From QAMX01 sp964448855 (GTDB lineage: Bacteria > Bacillota > Clostridia > Oscillospirales > QAMX01): a stretch of 64,000 nt of DNA. Within the stretch, counting starts at the first letter, position 1, and every line of letters starts with the position of its first letter. The position numbers and the translations under genes are program-made. The notes under the pieces are model-generated. The model saw only the letters and a list, made by a program, of their open reading frames with translations, was not told the origin of the DNA and did no database searches. Positions 42,976-51,758 of this stretch are shown here, piece by piece. The DNA lies in NCBI GenBank assembly GCA_964448855.1, contig CAYUXI010000001.1, positions 62,001 through 126,000 on the forward strand, read 5' to 3'.

Positions 42976-43557
42976 ATGATGAGCGTGATGATTGTTTCCG
43001 GACAAACAAATGGTCTGTCGAGTTTATCAGAACTGTTGTCACACGGCAATTTTTCCAAACCGGAATTCTGCGGAAATTGCGCGGAGGCCAGAAGGCTCCT
43101 GATTGACCGATCCTTTGATCTGATTGTCATCAATGCACCGTTGAGTGACGAGACAGGTGAGCAATTTGCCTGTACAGCGGCGTCTTCCCTGCTGTCCAGC
43201 GTCATCCTGATTGTTCGAAATGAGGTCTACGAAGCGATTTCATCCCGCGTCGAGGAATTCGGCGTTTTTACAGTCGGGCGTCCTTTGAACCGGCAATTGT
43301 TCTGGAATATCCTGAAGCTGGCCTGCGCTGCACGAGCGAAGGCCGATCGATTGAACCGGGAAACAGAACAGCTGAAAATGAAACTGGAGGATATCAAAAT
43401 CATCGATCGCGCCAAATGCGCGCTGGTGGAGTATTTGCATATGACCGAGCAAAGCGCACACCATTTCATTGAAAAGCAGGCCATGGATATGCGTCTGTCG
43501 CGACGGGAAGTGGCAGAGGGAATTTTGAAGACCTATCTGAGTCAGGTCGATTTTTAA
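42976..43557 (+). CDS. ANTAR-domain response regulator (NasT/AmiR type)
   Basis: 193 residues. N-terminal receiver-like domain (~residues 1-120) followed by a short coiled linker (ADRLNRETEQLKMKLEDIKIIDRAKCAL) and a C-terminal three-helix ANTAR RNA-binding domain (HMTEQSAHHFIEKQAMDMRLSRREVAEGIL). ANTAR proteins bind paired hexaloop hairpins in nascent RNA and prevent termination. The receiver lacks the usual clear phospho-Asp triad: where a phosphoacceptor is expected it reads DLIVINAPLSDETG. Position right after glnA implies nitrogen control; a matching RNA target was not found upstream of glnA. Confidence 0.9.
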   Translation: MMSVMIVSGQTNGLSSLSELLSHGNFSKPEFCGNCAEARRLLIDRSFDLIVINAPLSDETGEQFACTAASSLLSSVILIVRNEVYEAISSRVEEFGVFTVGRPLNRQLFWNILKLACAARAKADRLNRETEQLKMKLEDIKIIDRAKCALVEYLHMTEQSAHHFIEKQAMDMRLSRREVAEGILKTYLSQVDF

Positions 43558-43579
43558 CAGGTTGAGGAGCGTGTTTCGC

Positions 43580-45109
43580 GTGGAAAATGAGTTGATACTG
43601 GTTCTGGATTTTGGCGGACAGTATAAGCAGCTGATCGCACGGCGTGTGCGGGAATGTGGTGTGCTGTCTCGAATCATACCGGGCAATACGCCTGTCGAGG
43701 CCATACGGGAGATGCATCCGATCGGTATCATTCTGACCGGAGGACCTGCCAGCGTGTATGACTCGACCTCGCCGAAATGCTCGGAAAAGCTGTTCGACCT
43801 GGGTATACCGGTTCTGGGCATCTGCTATGGCCATCAATTGATGAGCTGGCTTCTCGGTGGCCGGGTGGCGAAAAGCCCTGTCCGCGAATATGGCAAAACA
43901 ACGATGCACCTGAATGCACCCTCCCCTCTTTTCGACGGCCTGCAAGCCGAACAGACAGTCTTGATGAGTCATACCGATTTCGTCGAGCAACTGCCGGACG
44001 GTTTCGAATGCGTTGCCGCGACTGCGGACTGCCCGACAGCCGCTCTGCAAAACTGTGAAAAGCAATTGTACAGCGTCCAGTTCCATCCGGAAGTCACCCA
44101 TACCGAACACGGTATGGAACTCATTCGCAACTTTTTATTCTCGATTTGCCATGCAAAAGCGGACTATACCATGGACGATTACATCGAAACGCAAATTCAG
44201 GCTGTCCGCCGACAGGTGGGTTCCGATGAACGTGTCCTGCTGGCCTTGTCGGGTGGTGTCGATTCTTCTGTCTGTGCGGCGCTGCTCTCCAGAGCAATCG
44301 GCAAACGACTGGTCTGCGTCTTTGTCGATCATGGCTTCATGCGGAAGGGCGAAGGCGACGAAATCGAGAATACCTTCCGGAAATTCGACATGACCTTTGT
44401 TCGCGTAGACGCCAGAGAACGGTTCCTTGAAAAAATACGCGGAATCTCAGATCCGGAGACCAAACGCAAACGGATTGGCGAGGAATTCATCCGCGTTTTT
44501 GAAGAAGAAGCGAAGCGCATCGGTGATTTGTCCTACCTTGCACAGGGAACCATTTACCCAGACGTGATTGAATCAGGCGCATGGAATTCTGCGACCATCA
44601 AGAGCCATCACAATGTCGGCGGCTTGCCGGAGCAGATGAACTTTTCCGGGATTCTGGAGCCGCTGGCCGGACTGTTCAAGGATGAAGTGCGGGTTGTCGG
44701 CCGCAAGCTCGGACTCAAACGGAAACTGGTGGAACGGCAGCCCTTCCCCGGCCCCGGTCTGGCCATTCGAATCATCGGCGAAGTCACCAATGAAAAGCTG
44801 GAAATTCTGAAGGAAGCAGACGCAATCATCCGCGAAGAAATCGGCCGGTCACGCGTGCCATCCGATCAGTATTTCGGTGTGCTGACGAATGTCCGCTCTG
44901 TCGGCGTCATGGGTGACGAGCGAACCTATGATTATACGCTGGCCGTTCGCGCCGTCACGACGGGTGATTTTATGACCGGGCAGTATACTCGACTCCCCCA
45001 TTCGGTATTGTCGCGCATTTCGACACGGATTACAAATGAGGTACGCGGCATCAACCGCGTTGTCTATGATATTACGGATAAACCTCCGGCGACCATCGAG
45101 TGGGAGTAA
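43580..45109 (+). CDS. guaA: GMP synthase (glutamine-hydrolysing)
   Basis: Converts XMP to GMP. 509 residues from GTG at 43580, with gaggag ten bases upstream. Class I amidotransferase domain: ILVLDFGGQY, GICYGHQLM (catalytic Cys), FHPEVTHTEHG (His, Glu). ATP-pyrophosphatase domain: LALSGGVDSSVCAALL, then KSHHNVGGLPE and the dimer domain ending PPATIEWE. Following glnA and its regulator, it uses the glutamine they produce. Confidence 0.97.
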   Translation: MENELILVLDFGGQYKQLIARRVRECGVLSRIIPGNTPVEAIREMHPIGIILTGGPASVYDSTSPKCSEKLFDLGIPVLGICYGHQLMSWLLGGRVAKSPVREYGKTTMHLNAPSPLFDGLQAEQTVLMSHTDFVEQLPDGFECVAATADCPTAALQNCEKQLYSVQFHPEVTHTEHGMELIRNFLFSICHAKADYTMDDYIETQIQAVRRQVGSDERVLLALSGGVDSSVCAALLSRAIGKRLVCVFVDHGFMRKGEGDEIENTFRKFDMTFVRVDARERFLEKIRGISDPETKRKRIGEEFIRVFEEEAKRIGDLSYLAQGTIYPDVIESGAWNSATIKSHHNVGGLPEQMNFSGILEPLAGLFKDEVRVVGRKLGLKRKLVERQPFPGPGLAIRIIGEVTNEKLEILKEADAIIREEIGRSRVPSDQYFGVLTNVRSVGVMGDERTYDYTLAVRAVTTGDFMTGQYTRLPHSVLSRISTRITNEVRGINRVVYDITDKPPATIEWE

Positions 45110-45127
45110 CCAACAGGGAGAACGAAA

Positions 45128-45751
45128 ATGTGCGAAATGAAACAGCGAATGCAAAGCGGCGAACTGTATTTGCCGGATGATCCGGAAATTGTCGAGGAAC
45201 AGACCAGATGTCTGGATCTGCTTTATGAATACAACAGCACCCGGCCGACCGAACCGGAAAAACGAAAACAGCTGTTGAAGGAAATGTTTGCCGAGATTGG
45301 CGAAAACTGCTATATTGAGCCGCCTTTTCATGCAAACTGGGGCGGAAAGCATTGCCACTTCGGGAAAAATGTCTATGCGAATTTTCAACTGACCTGCGTG
45401 GATGACACACATATCTATGTCGGTGATTTCACCATGATCGGGCCAAATGTCACCATCGCAACGGCTGGACACCCGATTTGGCCGGCGCTGAGAGAACAGG
45501 CTTATCAATACAATATGCCTGTCCATATCGGGAAAAACTGTTGGATTGGCGCAGGTGCGATCATCCTGCCGGGTATCACAATCGGTGATCATGTCGTGGT
45601 CGGTGCCGGAAGCGTTGTTACAAAAGACCTCCCGTCGGACGTTGTTGCGGTCGGCAACCCCTGCCACATTCTTCGCACGATCAACGAACACGACAGAGTC
45701 TATTATTTTAAGGAACGAAAAATTGACTGGGAGCATCTATCAGCCGAATGA
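45128..45751 (+). CDS. maltose/galactoside O-acetyltransferase family protein
   Basis: 207 residues. Left-handed beta-helix (hexapeptide repeat) acetyltransferase of the LacA/Maa group. N-terminal MKQRMQSGELYLPDDPE and EPPFHANWGGKHCHFGKNVYANF are typical; the catalytic His lies in ATAGHPIW and GAGSVVTKDLPSDVVAVGNPC closes the coil. Acetyl-CoA-dependent; sugar substrate unknown. gggagaacg precedes the ATG. Between guaA and ddh with small gaps. Confidence 0.9.
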   Translation: MCEMKQRMQSGELYLPDDPEIVEEQTRCLDLLYEYNSTRPTEPEKRKQLLKEMFAEIGENCYIEPPFHANWGGKHCHFGKNVYANFQLTCVDDTHIYVGDFTMIGPNVTIATAGHPIWPALREQAYQYNMPVHIGKNCWIGAGAIILPGITIGDHVVVGAGSVVTKDLPSDVVAVGNPCHILRTINEHDRVYYFKERKIDWEHLSAE

Positions 45752-45827
45752 ATCTGCCGATCACTGACGGCAGATGGAACGAAATACAAAAACAGGGTCA
45801 TATAAATCTTGAAAGGTGGATTTTCTG

Positions 45828-46811
45828 ATGAGTATTCGAATTGGTATCGTTGGATATGGGAATCTGGGACGTGGCGTGGAGAGCGCTGTGACAAAAGCAG
45901 AAGACATGGAGCTGAAAGCGATTTTTACGCGCCGCAGCCCTGAAACGCTTCGAGTTGCGACGGATACGCCGGTCTATCATGTCGATCAGGCTGAACAGAT
46001 GACGTCGGAGATTGATGTCATGATTTTGTGCGGCGGCAGTGCAAATGACCTCGCAACGCAGACGGTTGCGTTTGCCCGCCATTTCCAGGTCGTTGACAGC
46101 TTTGATACACACGCAAAAATTCCGGAGCATTTTGAACAGGTCGATGCGGTGAGCCGTGCCTCCGGAACGGTCAGCGTCATTTCTGTGGGCTGGGATCCGG
46201 GTCTGTTTTCTCTGAATCGCCTGTATGGTCAGGCTGTTTTGCCGGATGGCAAGGATTATACCTTCTGGGGAAAAGGTGTCAGCCAGGGGCATTCTGATGC
46301 GATTCGACGGATTCCCGGCGTGAAGGATGCAAAACAATACACGATTCCGGTTGAATCGGCAATGGAGCGTGTCAAAAACGGCGAAAATCCGGAGCTCTCT
46401 GCACGTGAAAAGCACACCAGAGAATGCTTTGTCGTGGCAGAACCCGGCGCAGACCTCTCTGCCATTGAAACTGCCATCAAGACGATGCCAAACTATTTTG
46501 CGGACTATGATACAACGGTTCACTTTGTTACGCAGGAAGAACTGAATACCAAGTATGCCGGCTATCCGCACGGCGGTGTTGTTTTGCGCACCGGCGTGAC
46601 CGGCCTGCATCAGACGCATAAGCACGTCATTGAATATCGCCTGAATCTCGAATCCAATCCGGAATTCACGGCTGGTGTGTTGACAGCGTATGCCAGAGCG
46701 GCCTATCGTCTGCACATGGAGGGTCAATGCGGCTGCAAGACGGCATTTGACATTGCGCCCGCCTATTTGCATCCGGCGACAGGCGAGGAATTGCGCCGCA
46801 CACTGCTCTGA
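45828..46811 (+). CDS. ddh: meso-diaminopimelate dehydrogenase
   Basis: One-step NADPH-dependent formation of meso-diaminopimelate from tetrahydrodipicolinate, for lysine and peptidoglycan. 327 residues. RIGIVGYGNLGRGVE (Rossmann), GSANDLATQT, VDSFDTHAKIPEHF, VSVISVGWDPGLFSLNRLYG, FWGKGVSQGHSDAIRRIPGV are family hallmarks. ATG 45828 with gaaaggtgg at eight bases is preferred to 45816. dapF also occurs in the window at 48606, so two routes to meso-DAP may coexist. Confidence 0.96.
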   Translation: MSIRIGIVGYGNLGRGVESAVTKAEDMELKAIFTRRSPETLRVATDTPVYHVDQAEQMTSEIDVMILCGGSANDLATQTVAFARHFQVVDSFDTHAKIPEHFEQVDAVSRASGTVSVISVGWDPGLFSLNRLYGQAVLPDGKDYTFWGKGVSQGHSDAIRRIPGVKDAKQYTIPVESAMERVKNGENPELSAREKHTRECFVVAEPGADLSAIETAIKTMPNYFADYDTTVHFVTQEELNTKYAGYPHGGVVLRTGVTGLHQTHKHVIEYRLNLESNPEFTAGVLTAYARAAYRLHMEGQCGCKTAFDIAPAYLHPATGEELRRTLL

Positions 46812-46851
46812 TATCCCCTGAAATCTTGTCTGGCCAGAAAGAAGAATCGAT

Positions 46852-48471
46852 ATGCCGAAATACATTTTTGTGACAGGCGGCGTGGTGTCAGGGCTTGGCA
46901 AAGGAATTACAGCTGCTTCACTGGGGCGTTTGTTGAAACAACGCGGCCTGAAAGTCGCAGCACAGAAACTGGATCCCTACATGAATGTGGATCCGGGAAC
47001 CATGAGCCCTCTTCAACACGGTGAGGTTTTTGTGACGGAAGACGGCGCGGAAACCGATCTGGATCTCGGTCACTATGAACGCTTCATCGACGAAGATCTG
47101 AACCGCTATTCCAACCTGACATCCGGGAAAGTGTTCTGGAACGTACTGAATCGCGAACGGAAAGGCGAATATCTGGGCGAAACCGTGCAGATTATTCCAC
47201 ACGTGACCAATGAAATCAAACGGTTCATCGAACAGAGCGGAACCGTGACGGGTGCAGATGTCGTGTTGACTGAAATCGGCGGAACCATCGGCGATATCGA
47301 AAGTCAACCGTTTTTAGAGGCCATCCGGCAGCTGGCGGCGGAAAAAGGACGCGAAAATTGCTTCTTTATTCACGTGACACTCGTTCCGTATCTATCCGGC
47401 TCCAATGAACACAAAACCAAACCGACCCAGCATTCTGTCAAGGAATTGCAGGCCATGGGTATTGCACCGGACATGATCGTGATGCGAACAGATCAGCCGA
47501 CTGATGAATCGATTCGGGCGAAAATTGCACTCTTTTGCAATGTAAAGCCGGAGTGCGTGATCGAAAACCTGACAGCGCCCTGTCTGTATGCAGTACCGCT
47601 GTATCTGCATCAAAACGGATTGGACGATGCGGTTTGCCGCCACCTGTCACTACATACACCCGCTCCCGATCTGACCGACTGGGCGGCCATGGTGGAGAAG
47701 ATTGCCCACCCCGAGACAACCGTTCGCATTGCACTGGTGGGCAAATATGTCAAGCTGCATGACGCCTATCTCTCTGTGATGGAAAGCTTGCACCACGCGG
47801 GCTATGACGCAGGTGCTGCCGTGGAGATTGTCTGGATAGAAAGCGATGAACTGACACCGGAGAACGTGGCTGCCAGGTTCAAGAATTGCGACGGCGTTCT
47901 CGTACCCGGAGGCTTCGGCGGACGCGGTATATCTGGTATGGTCTGCGCGGCGCAGTATGCCAGGGAGCACCACCTCCCCTATCTGGGTATTTGCCTTGGA
48001 ATGCAAATCGCGGTAATCGAATTCGCAAGACACGTCTGCGGCATGGAAGATGCGGACTCCCGCGAGTTTGCGCCAGACGGAAAGCATCTCGTCATTGATT
48101 ATATGCCGGGGCAAACCGACGACCTTGAAAAGGGCGGAACCATGCGTCTGGGTGCATATCCGTGCCAAATGACAGACGGTTCCCTTCTGAGTCGCTGCTA
48201 TGGCGTTCGAGAGGTGTCGGAACGTCACCGTCATCGCTACGAATTCAACAACGCCTATCGCGAAACCATGGAAGAAAAGGGATTGATGCTGAGCGGGCGT
48301 TCGCCGGATGACAGAATCATTGAGGCGGTTGAACTGCCGGAACATGAATTCTATCTCGGCGTACAATTCCATCCGGAGTTCAAATCCCGGCCGAATCGAC
48401 CGCACCCGCTCTTTGTTGGTCTGATCAAAGCGGCCATGAATCGGAGCGCTTGCTCAAAAACTGAAAAATGA
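46852..48471 (+). CDS. pyrG: CTP synthase
   Basis: Aminates UTP to CTP with glutamine. 539 residues. YIFVTGGVVSGLGKGITAASLG at the N terminus, the synthetase domain to ~residue 270, and the amidotransferase domain with GICLGMQIAVIEFARHV (Cys) and VQFHPEFKSRP (His). It shares direction with guaA and ddh. It ends with a very strong palindromic terminator. Confidence 0.98.
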   Translation: MPKYIFVTGGVVSGLGKGITAASLGRLLKQRGLKVAAQKLDPYMNVDPGTMSPLQHGEVFVTEDGAETDLDLGHYERFIDEDLNRYSNLTSGKVFWNVLNRERKGEYLGETVQIIPHVTNEIKRFIEQSGTVTGADVVLTEIGGTIGDIESQPFLEAIRQLAAEKGRENCFFIHVTLVPYLSGSNEHKTKPTQHSVKELQAMGIAPDMIVMRTDQPTDESIRAKIALFCNVKPECVIENLTAPCLYAVPLYLHQNGLDDAVCRHLSLHTPAPDLTDWAAMVEKIAHPETTVRIALVGKYVKLHDAYLSVMESLHHAGYDAGAAVEIVWIESDELTPENVAARFKNCDGVLVPGGFGGRGISGMVCAAQYAREHHLPYLGICLGMQIAVIEFARHVCGMEDADSREFAPDGKHLVIDYMPGQTDDLEKGGTMRLGAYPCQMTDGSLLSRCYGVREVSERHRHRYEFNNAYRETMEEKGLMLSGRSPDDRIIEAVELPEHEFYLGVQFHPEFKSRPNRPHPLFVGLIKAAMNRSACSKTEK

Positions 48472-48479
48472 CCCAACAC

Positions 48480-48523
48480 GGGGAATCCTGCAGGAAGCGC
48501 TTCCTGCAGGATTCCCCTGTTTT
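48480..48523 (+). terminator. strong terminator after pyrG
   Basis: 38-bp perfect palindrome (48480-48517, arms of 19 bases, including GGGGAATCC and its mate) followed by TGTTTT. Confidence 0.9.
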
Positions 48524-48537
48524 CTTGGGTACAATCC

Positions 48538-48566
48538 TTGACAATTGGCGACGGATTTTATATAAT
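48538..48566 (+). promoter_or_regulatory. consensus sigma-A promoter for dapF operon
   Basis: TTGACA, 17 bases, TATAAT; 40 bases before dapF. It should drive dapF and the co-directional genes to 52844. Confidence 0.92.
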
Positions 48567-48605
48567 TATTGAAGTGCTTCGTAAGCGAACAGGAGTGAGA
48601 ATGGA

Positions 48606-49469
48606 ATGATTTACTCGTTTTCGAAAATGCATGGCGCAGGAAATGATTATATCTATATTGATGGTTTCTGTGGTCATGCGGTTCCGGCCAATCCGGCAGA
48701 AGCGGCGATTCAATGGAGCCGCCAACACTATTCCATCGGTTCAGACGGATTGATCCTGATCCTCCCCCATCCGACGTGTGATGCTGAAATGAAAATGTTT
48801 AATGCGGACGGCTCTGAGGGCAAAATGTGCGGGAACGGAATTCGCTGTGTCGGCAAATATCTGTACGACAGCGGACTGAAAAGAAAAACGAATTTGAAAA
48901 TTATGACGAAAAGCGGAGTCCGCCATCTTCAGATTTCGGAGGACCCGGTCACGGGTCAGGCTGTATCGGTCGTGGTAGACATGGGGCAGCCTTGCTGGAA
49001 CCCGGCACAGATTCCTGTACAGGTGGATGGCGATTCGGCCGACAACGTCCAGCTCTGTCTGGATGGATATGGCGAAATATCGCTTGATTGCGTTTCCATG
49101 GGCAATCCGCACGCGGTTTGCTTCGTCAAAGACGTCGATGCATTGGATTTGCCGGCGATTGGCCCGATGATTGAACACCATGCGATCTTCCCGGAAGGTG
49201 TCAATACGGAATTCGTGCAAATGATAGACGATCATACGATGAAATTCCGTGTCTGGGAGCGTGGTAGCGGCGAGACGCTGGCGTGCGGAACGGGTGTCTG
49301 CGCAGCCTGTGCAGTTGCTGTGAAACGCGGTATTTGTCGGAAAAACGAAAAGATCACGGTTGATGTCAGAGGCGGAACGCTTGAAATCGTCATAGATGAC
49401 GATCATACCGTCTACATGGCAGGGCCGGCCGAGCTGGTATACCGCGGCGAAGTGGAATGGAACGACTAA
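48606..49469 (+). CDS. dapF: diaminopimelate epimerase
   Basis: Interconverts LL- and meso-diaminopimelate. 287 residues. FSKMHGAGNDYIYID at the start, catalytic Cys in MCGNGIRCVGKYL and second catalytic Cys in LACGTGVCAACAVAVK. The gene is first in a four-gene unit. Needed when the succinylase/acetylase or aminotransferase (DapL) route is used, but ddh at 45828 makes meso-DAP directly. Confidence 0.97.
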   Translation: MIYSFSKMHGAGNDYIYIDGFCGHAVPANPAEAAIQWSRQHYSIGSDGLILILPHPTCDAEMKMFNADGSEGKMCGNGIRCVGKYLYDSGLKRKTNLKIMTKSGVRHLQISEDPVTGQAVSVVVDMGQPCWNPAQIPVQVDGDSADNVQLCLDGYGEISLDCVSMGNPHAVCFVKDVDALDLPAIGPMIEHHAIFPEGVNTEFVQMIDDHTMKFRVWERGSGETLACGTGVCAACAVAVKRGICRKNEKITVDVRGGTLEIVIDDDHTVYMAGPAELVYRGEVEWND

Positions 49470-49551
49470 AGTCGAAAAAAGAGCGAACAGCTTGAACAAT
49501 CAAAAGAGCCTCCTGTACAGGAATGCAGGAAGCCTGAAAGGAACGATTTTT

Positions 49552-50400
49552 GTGAAGCAATATCAAATTGGCATCATGCTGGAGTGCCTGAAGAGGCCCT
49601 TTGATGAGTCCCTGAAGCTTGCACGGGAAATCGGAGCGGATGCATTGCAAATTGGCCTGTTTGCGCTGGAGCAGTCGCACGCTGAACGCATGGAGGCACT
49701 GGACAAAATGAAATCCAACGGTCTGCGCGTTTCGGCGGTCTGCGGGGATTTGGGCGGTCATGGCTTTACGCGTGCAGAGGAGAATCCAGCTAAGATCGAA
49801 ACGTCCAAGCGGATTATGGAGCTGGCGCTGGACTTTGAAGCCGACGTTGTCACAACGCATATTGGCGTCATACCGGCCGATCGAAAGGGCTGCTATGGCG
49901 TTTTGTCGGAAGCGTGTGCTGAGCTCGGACAGTTCGCAGAACAGTGCGGGGCTCGTTTTGCGATTGAAACCGGCCCGGAAACACCGGAGACCCTGTTCGC
50001 ATTCCTGGAGCAGCTGCCGACAAAGGGAATCGGCGTGAACTATGACCCGGCCAATCTGGTCATGGTGACCGGCTCGGATCCGATTCAGGGGCTTCGGACG
50101 CTGCAGGGCAAAATCGTACACACCCACGCAAAAGACGGCATCATGCTGAAACAAACGGATTCGGCTGTCATTTATGGCATCTTTGCAGATGGCGGCATCG
50201 AAGACTTCCGCATGGAAGAGTATTTCCGGGAAGTCCCTCTCGGACAGGGCAAGGTGGACATTCCGGCCTGGCTCAAGGAGCTGGATGCGATCGGCTACGA
50301 CGGCTTCGTCACCGTTGAACGTGAAGTTGGCGCAGACCCTGTTGGCGATATCTCGAAAGCCGTCCGTTACCTGAAACAGCTGATGCAATCTGAAAGGTGA
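49552..50400 (+). CDS. TIM-barrel sugar (phosphate) isomerase/epimerase-like protein
   Basis: 282 residues, xylose-isomerase-like/AP-endonuclease-2 fold. QIGIMLECLKRPFDESLKLAREIGADALQIG, VVTTHIGVIPA, FAIETGPETPETLF (Glu ligand), GVNYDPANLVM (Asp), IVHTHAKDG (His) and DGFVTVERE (Glu) supply the metal-binding residues. I chose GTG at 49552 with aaaggaacg upstream; the frame upstream to 49396 overlaps dapF. Its last four bases overlap GTGA before the LarA-like gene, so both may act on the same hydroxy-acid or sugar substrate. Confidence 0.88.
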   Translation: MKQYQIGIMLECLKRPFDESLKLAREIGADALQIGLFALEQSHAERMEALDKMKSNGLRVSAVCGDLGGHGFTRAEENPAKIETSKRIMELALDFEADVVTTHIGVIPADRKGCYGVLSEACAELGQFAEQCGARFAIETGPETPETLFAFLEQLPTKGIGVNYDPANLVMVTGSDPIQGLRTLQGKIVHTHAKDGIMLKQTDSAVIYGIFADGGIEDFRMEEYFREVPLGQGKVDIPAWLKELDAIGYDGFVTVEREVGADPVGDISKAVRYLKQLMQSER

Positions 50401-50408
50401 GAAAAACA

Positions 50409-51704
50409 ATGAACTCTTTTTTTTATCGCAGTGCAGAAGCCGGTTTGACCGATCGTGAATTGGATCATGCGGTGGAGGCGTTCCTAGACTCCCTCGGCTA
50501 TCAGCCCAAAAAAGTGCTGCTGCTGCCGCCGGACTATACGCGTCTGCATTCTGCAGGTGGTCTTCTGGCATCCAAACTGTATCGGGCGCTGAAGGATTCT
50601 GCGGAGGTTTGGCTCATGCCGGCTCTCGGTACGCACGAACCGATGACCAAACAGGAACGCACCGCCTTTTTCGGTGACATTCCGGATGACCGTTTTCTGG
50701 TGCATGACTGGCGGAATGGTGTCAAAAAGGTTGGCGTTGTTCCCGTTGAATTTGTCCGAACGGTTTCCGAAGGTATCATGGACGAAGAGATTGACGTTGA
50801 GGTGAATCGCATTCTCTTCGAGGGCGGATTTGACCTGATTGTATCTATGGGTCAGGTGGTTCCGCATGAAGTCGTGGGCATGGCCAACTATTCCAAAAAT
50901 ATTTTTGTCGGGATTGGCGGAACCAAGCTGATTAACAAATCCCATATGCTCGGCGCATTGTATGGCCTGGAACGCATGATGGGACGGGATCATACGCCGG
51001 TTCGCAAGGTGTTTGACTATGCGCATGAGCATTTCCTCGCCGATCTCCCGCTCTATTTCTTCCAAACGGTCACAACGGCCTCTTCGGAGGGTGTCCGTAT
51101 TCACGGACTGTTTATCGGCGATCAGCGCGAAGTGTTTGAAGCGGCGGTGGAAATGGCACAGCAGAAAAACATGATCTTCGTTGAAAAGCCCTTCAAAAAA
51201 GCCGTCGTGTATCTGGATCCGTCGGAATTCAAAAGCACCTGGCTCGGCAACAAAGCCGTCTATCGGACGCGCATGGCGATGGCAGACGGCGGTGAACTGG
51301 TGATTCTGGCGCCCGGCGTCCGACGCTTCGGAGAGGACGCTGAAAATGACCGGGTAATTCGGATGTACGGCTATGTGGGGCGTGAACGCATCCTGAAGCT
51401 GTTTCAGACAGAAGCGGAGCTCCAGACAAACCAGTCGGTTGCCGCACATCTGGTGCACGGCTCCTCAGACGGACGGTTTCGGATTACATACTGCACCGAC
51501 CCGGCACTTCTTTCGGCTGAAGAAGTTGAGTCGGTCGGATACCAGCATATGAACTATTCCGATGCCATTCAACAGTATGACCCCGCCTCCCTCACAGACG
51601 GCTTCTGTACGCTGCAAAATGGAGAAGAGGTCTTCTATATTAGCAATCCTGCTTTGGGGCTCTGGGCGGATCCTGGACGGTTCTACGGCACAGCAAATGC
51701 CTGA
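50409..51704 (+). CDS. LarA-like (DUF2088) nickel-pincer racemase homologue
   Basis: 431 residues. Homologue of lactate racemase LarA. LLPPDYTRLHSAGG, ALGTHEPMTKQE and FLVHDWRNG correspond to the N-terminal domain His motifs; MGQVVPHEVVGMANYSKNIF and GIGGTKLINKSHMLG correspond to the cofactor region, with a Lys in GGTKLI as the likely attachment site. LarA-type enzymes racemise or epimerise 2-hydroxy acids with a nickel-pincer nucleotide; paralogues act on other substrates such as gluconate or malate. The cofactor-making larB/C/E genes are not in the window. The short linker to the isomerase gene suggests a shared pathway. Confidence 0.87.
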   Translation: MNSFFYRSAEAGLTDRELDHAVEAFLDSLGYQPKKVLLLPPDYTRLHSAGGLLASKLYRALKDSAEVWLMPALGTHEPMTKQERTAFFGDIPDDRFLVHDWRNGVKKVGVVPVEFVRTVSEGIMDEEIDVEVNRILFEGGFDLIVSMGQVVPHEVVGMANYSKNIFVGIGGTKLINKSHMLGALYGLERMMGRDHTPVRKVFDYAHEHFLADLPLYFFQTVTTASSEGVRIHGLFIGDQREVFEAAVEMAQQKNMIFVEKPFKKAVVYLDPSEFKSTWLGNKAVYRTRMAMADGGELVILAPGVRRFGEDAENDRVIRMYGYVGRERILKLFQTEAELQTNQSVAAHLVHGSSDGRFRITYCTDPALLSAEEVESVGYQHMNYSDAIQQYDPASLTDGFCTLQNGEEVFYISNPALGLWADPGRFYGTANA

Positions 51705-51758
51705 TGCACCAACCGGGAGCGATAACGAATCAACATCAGAAAGGAAGATGGGACTGCT

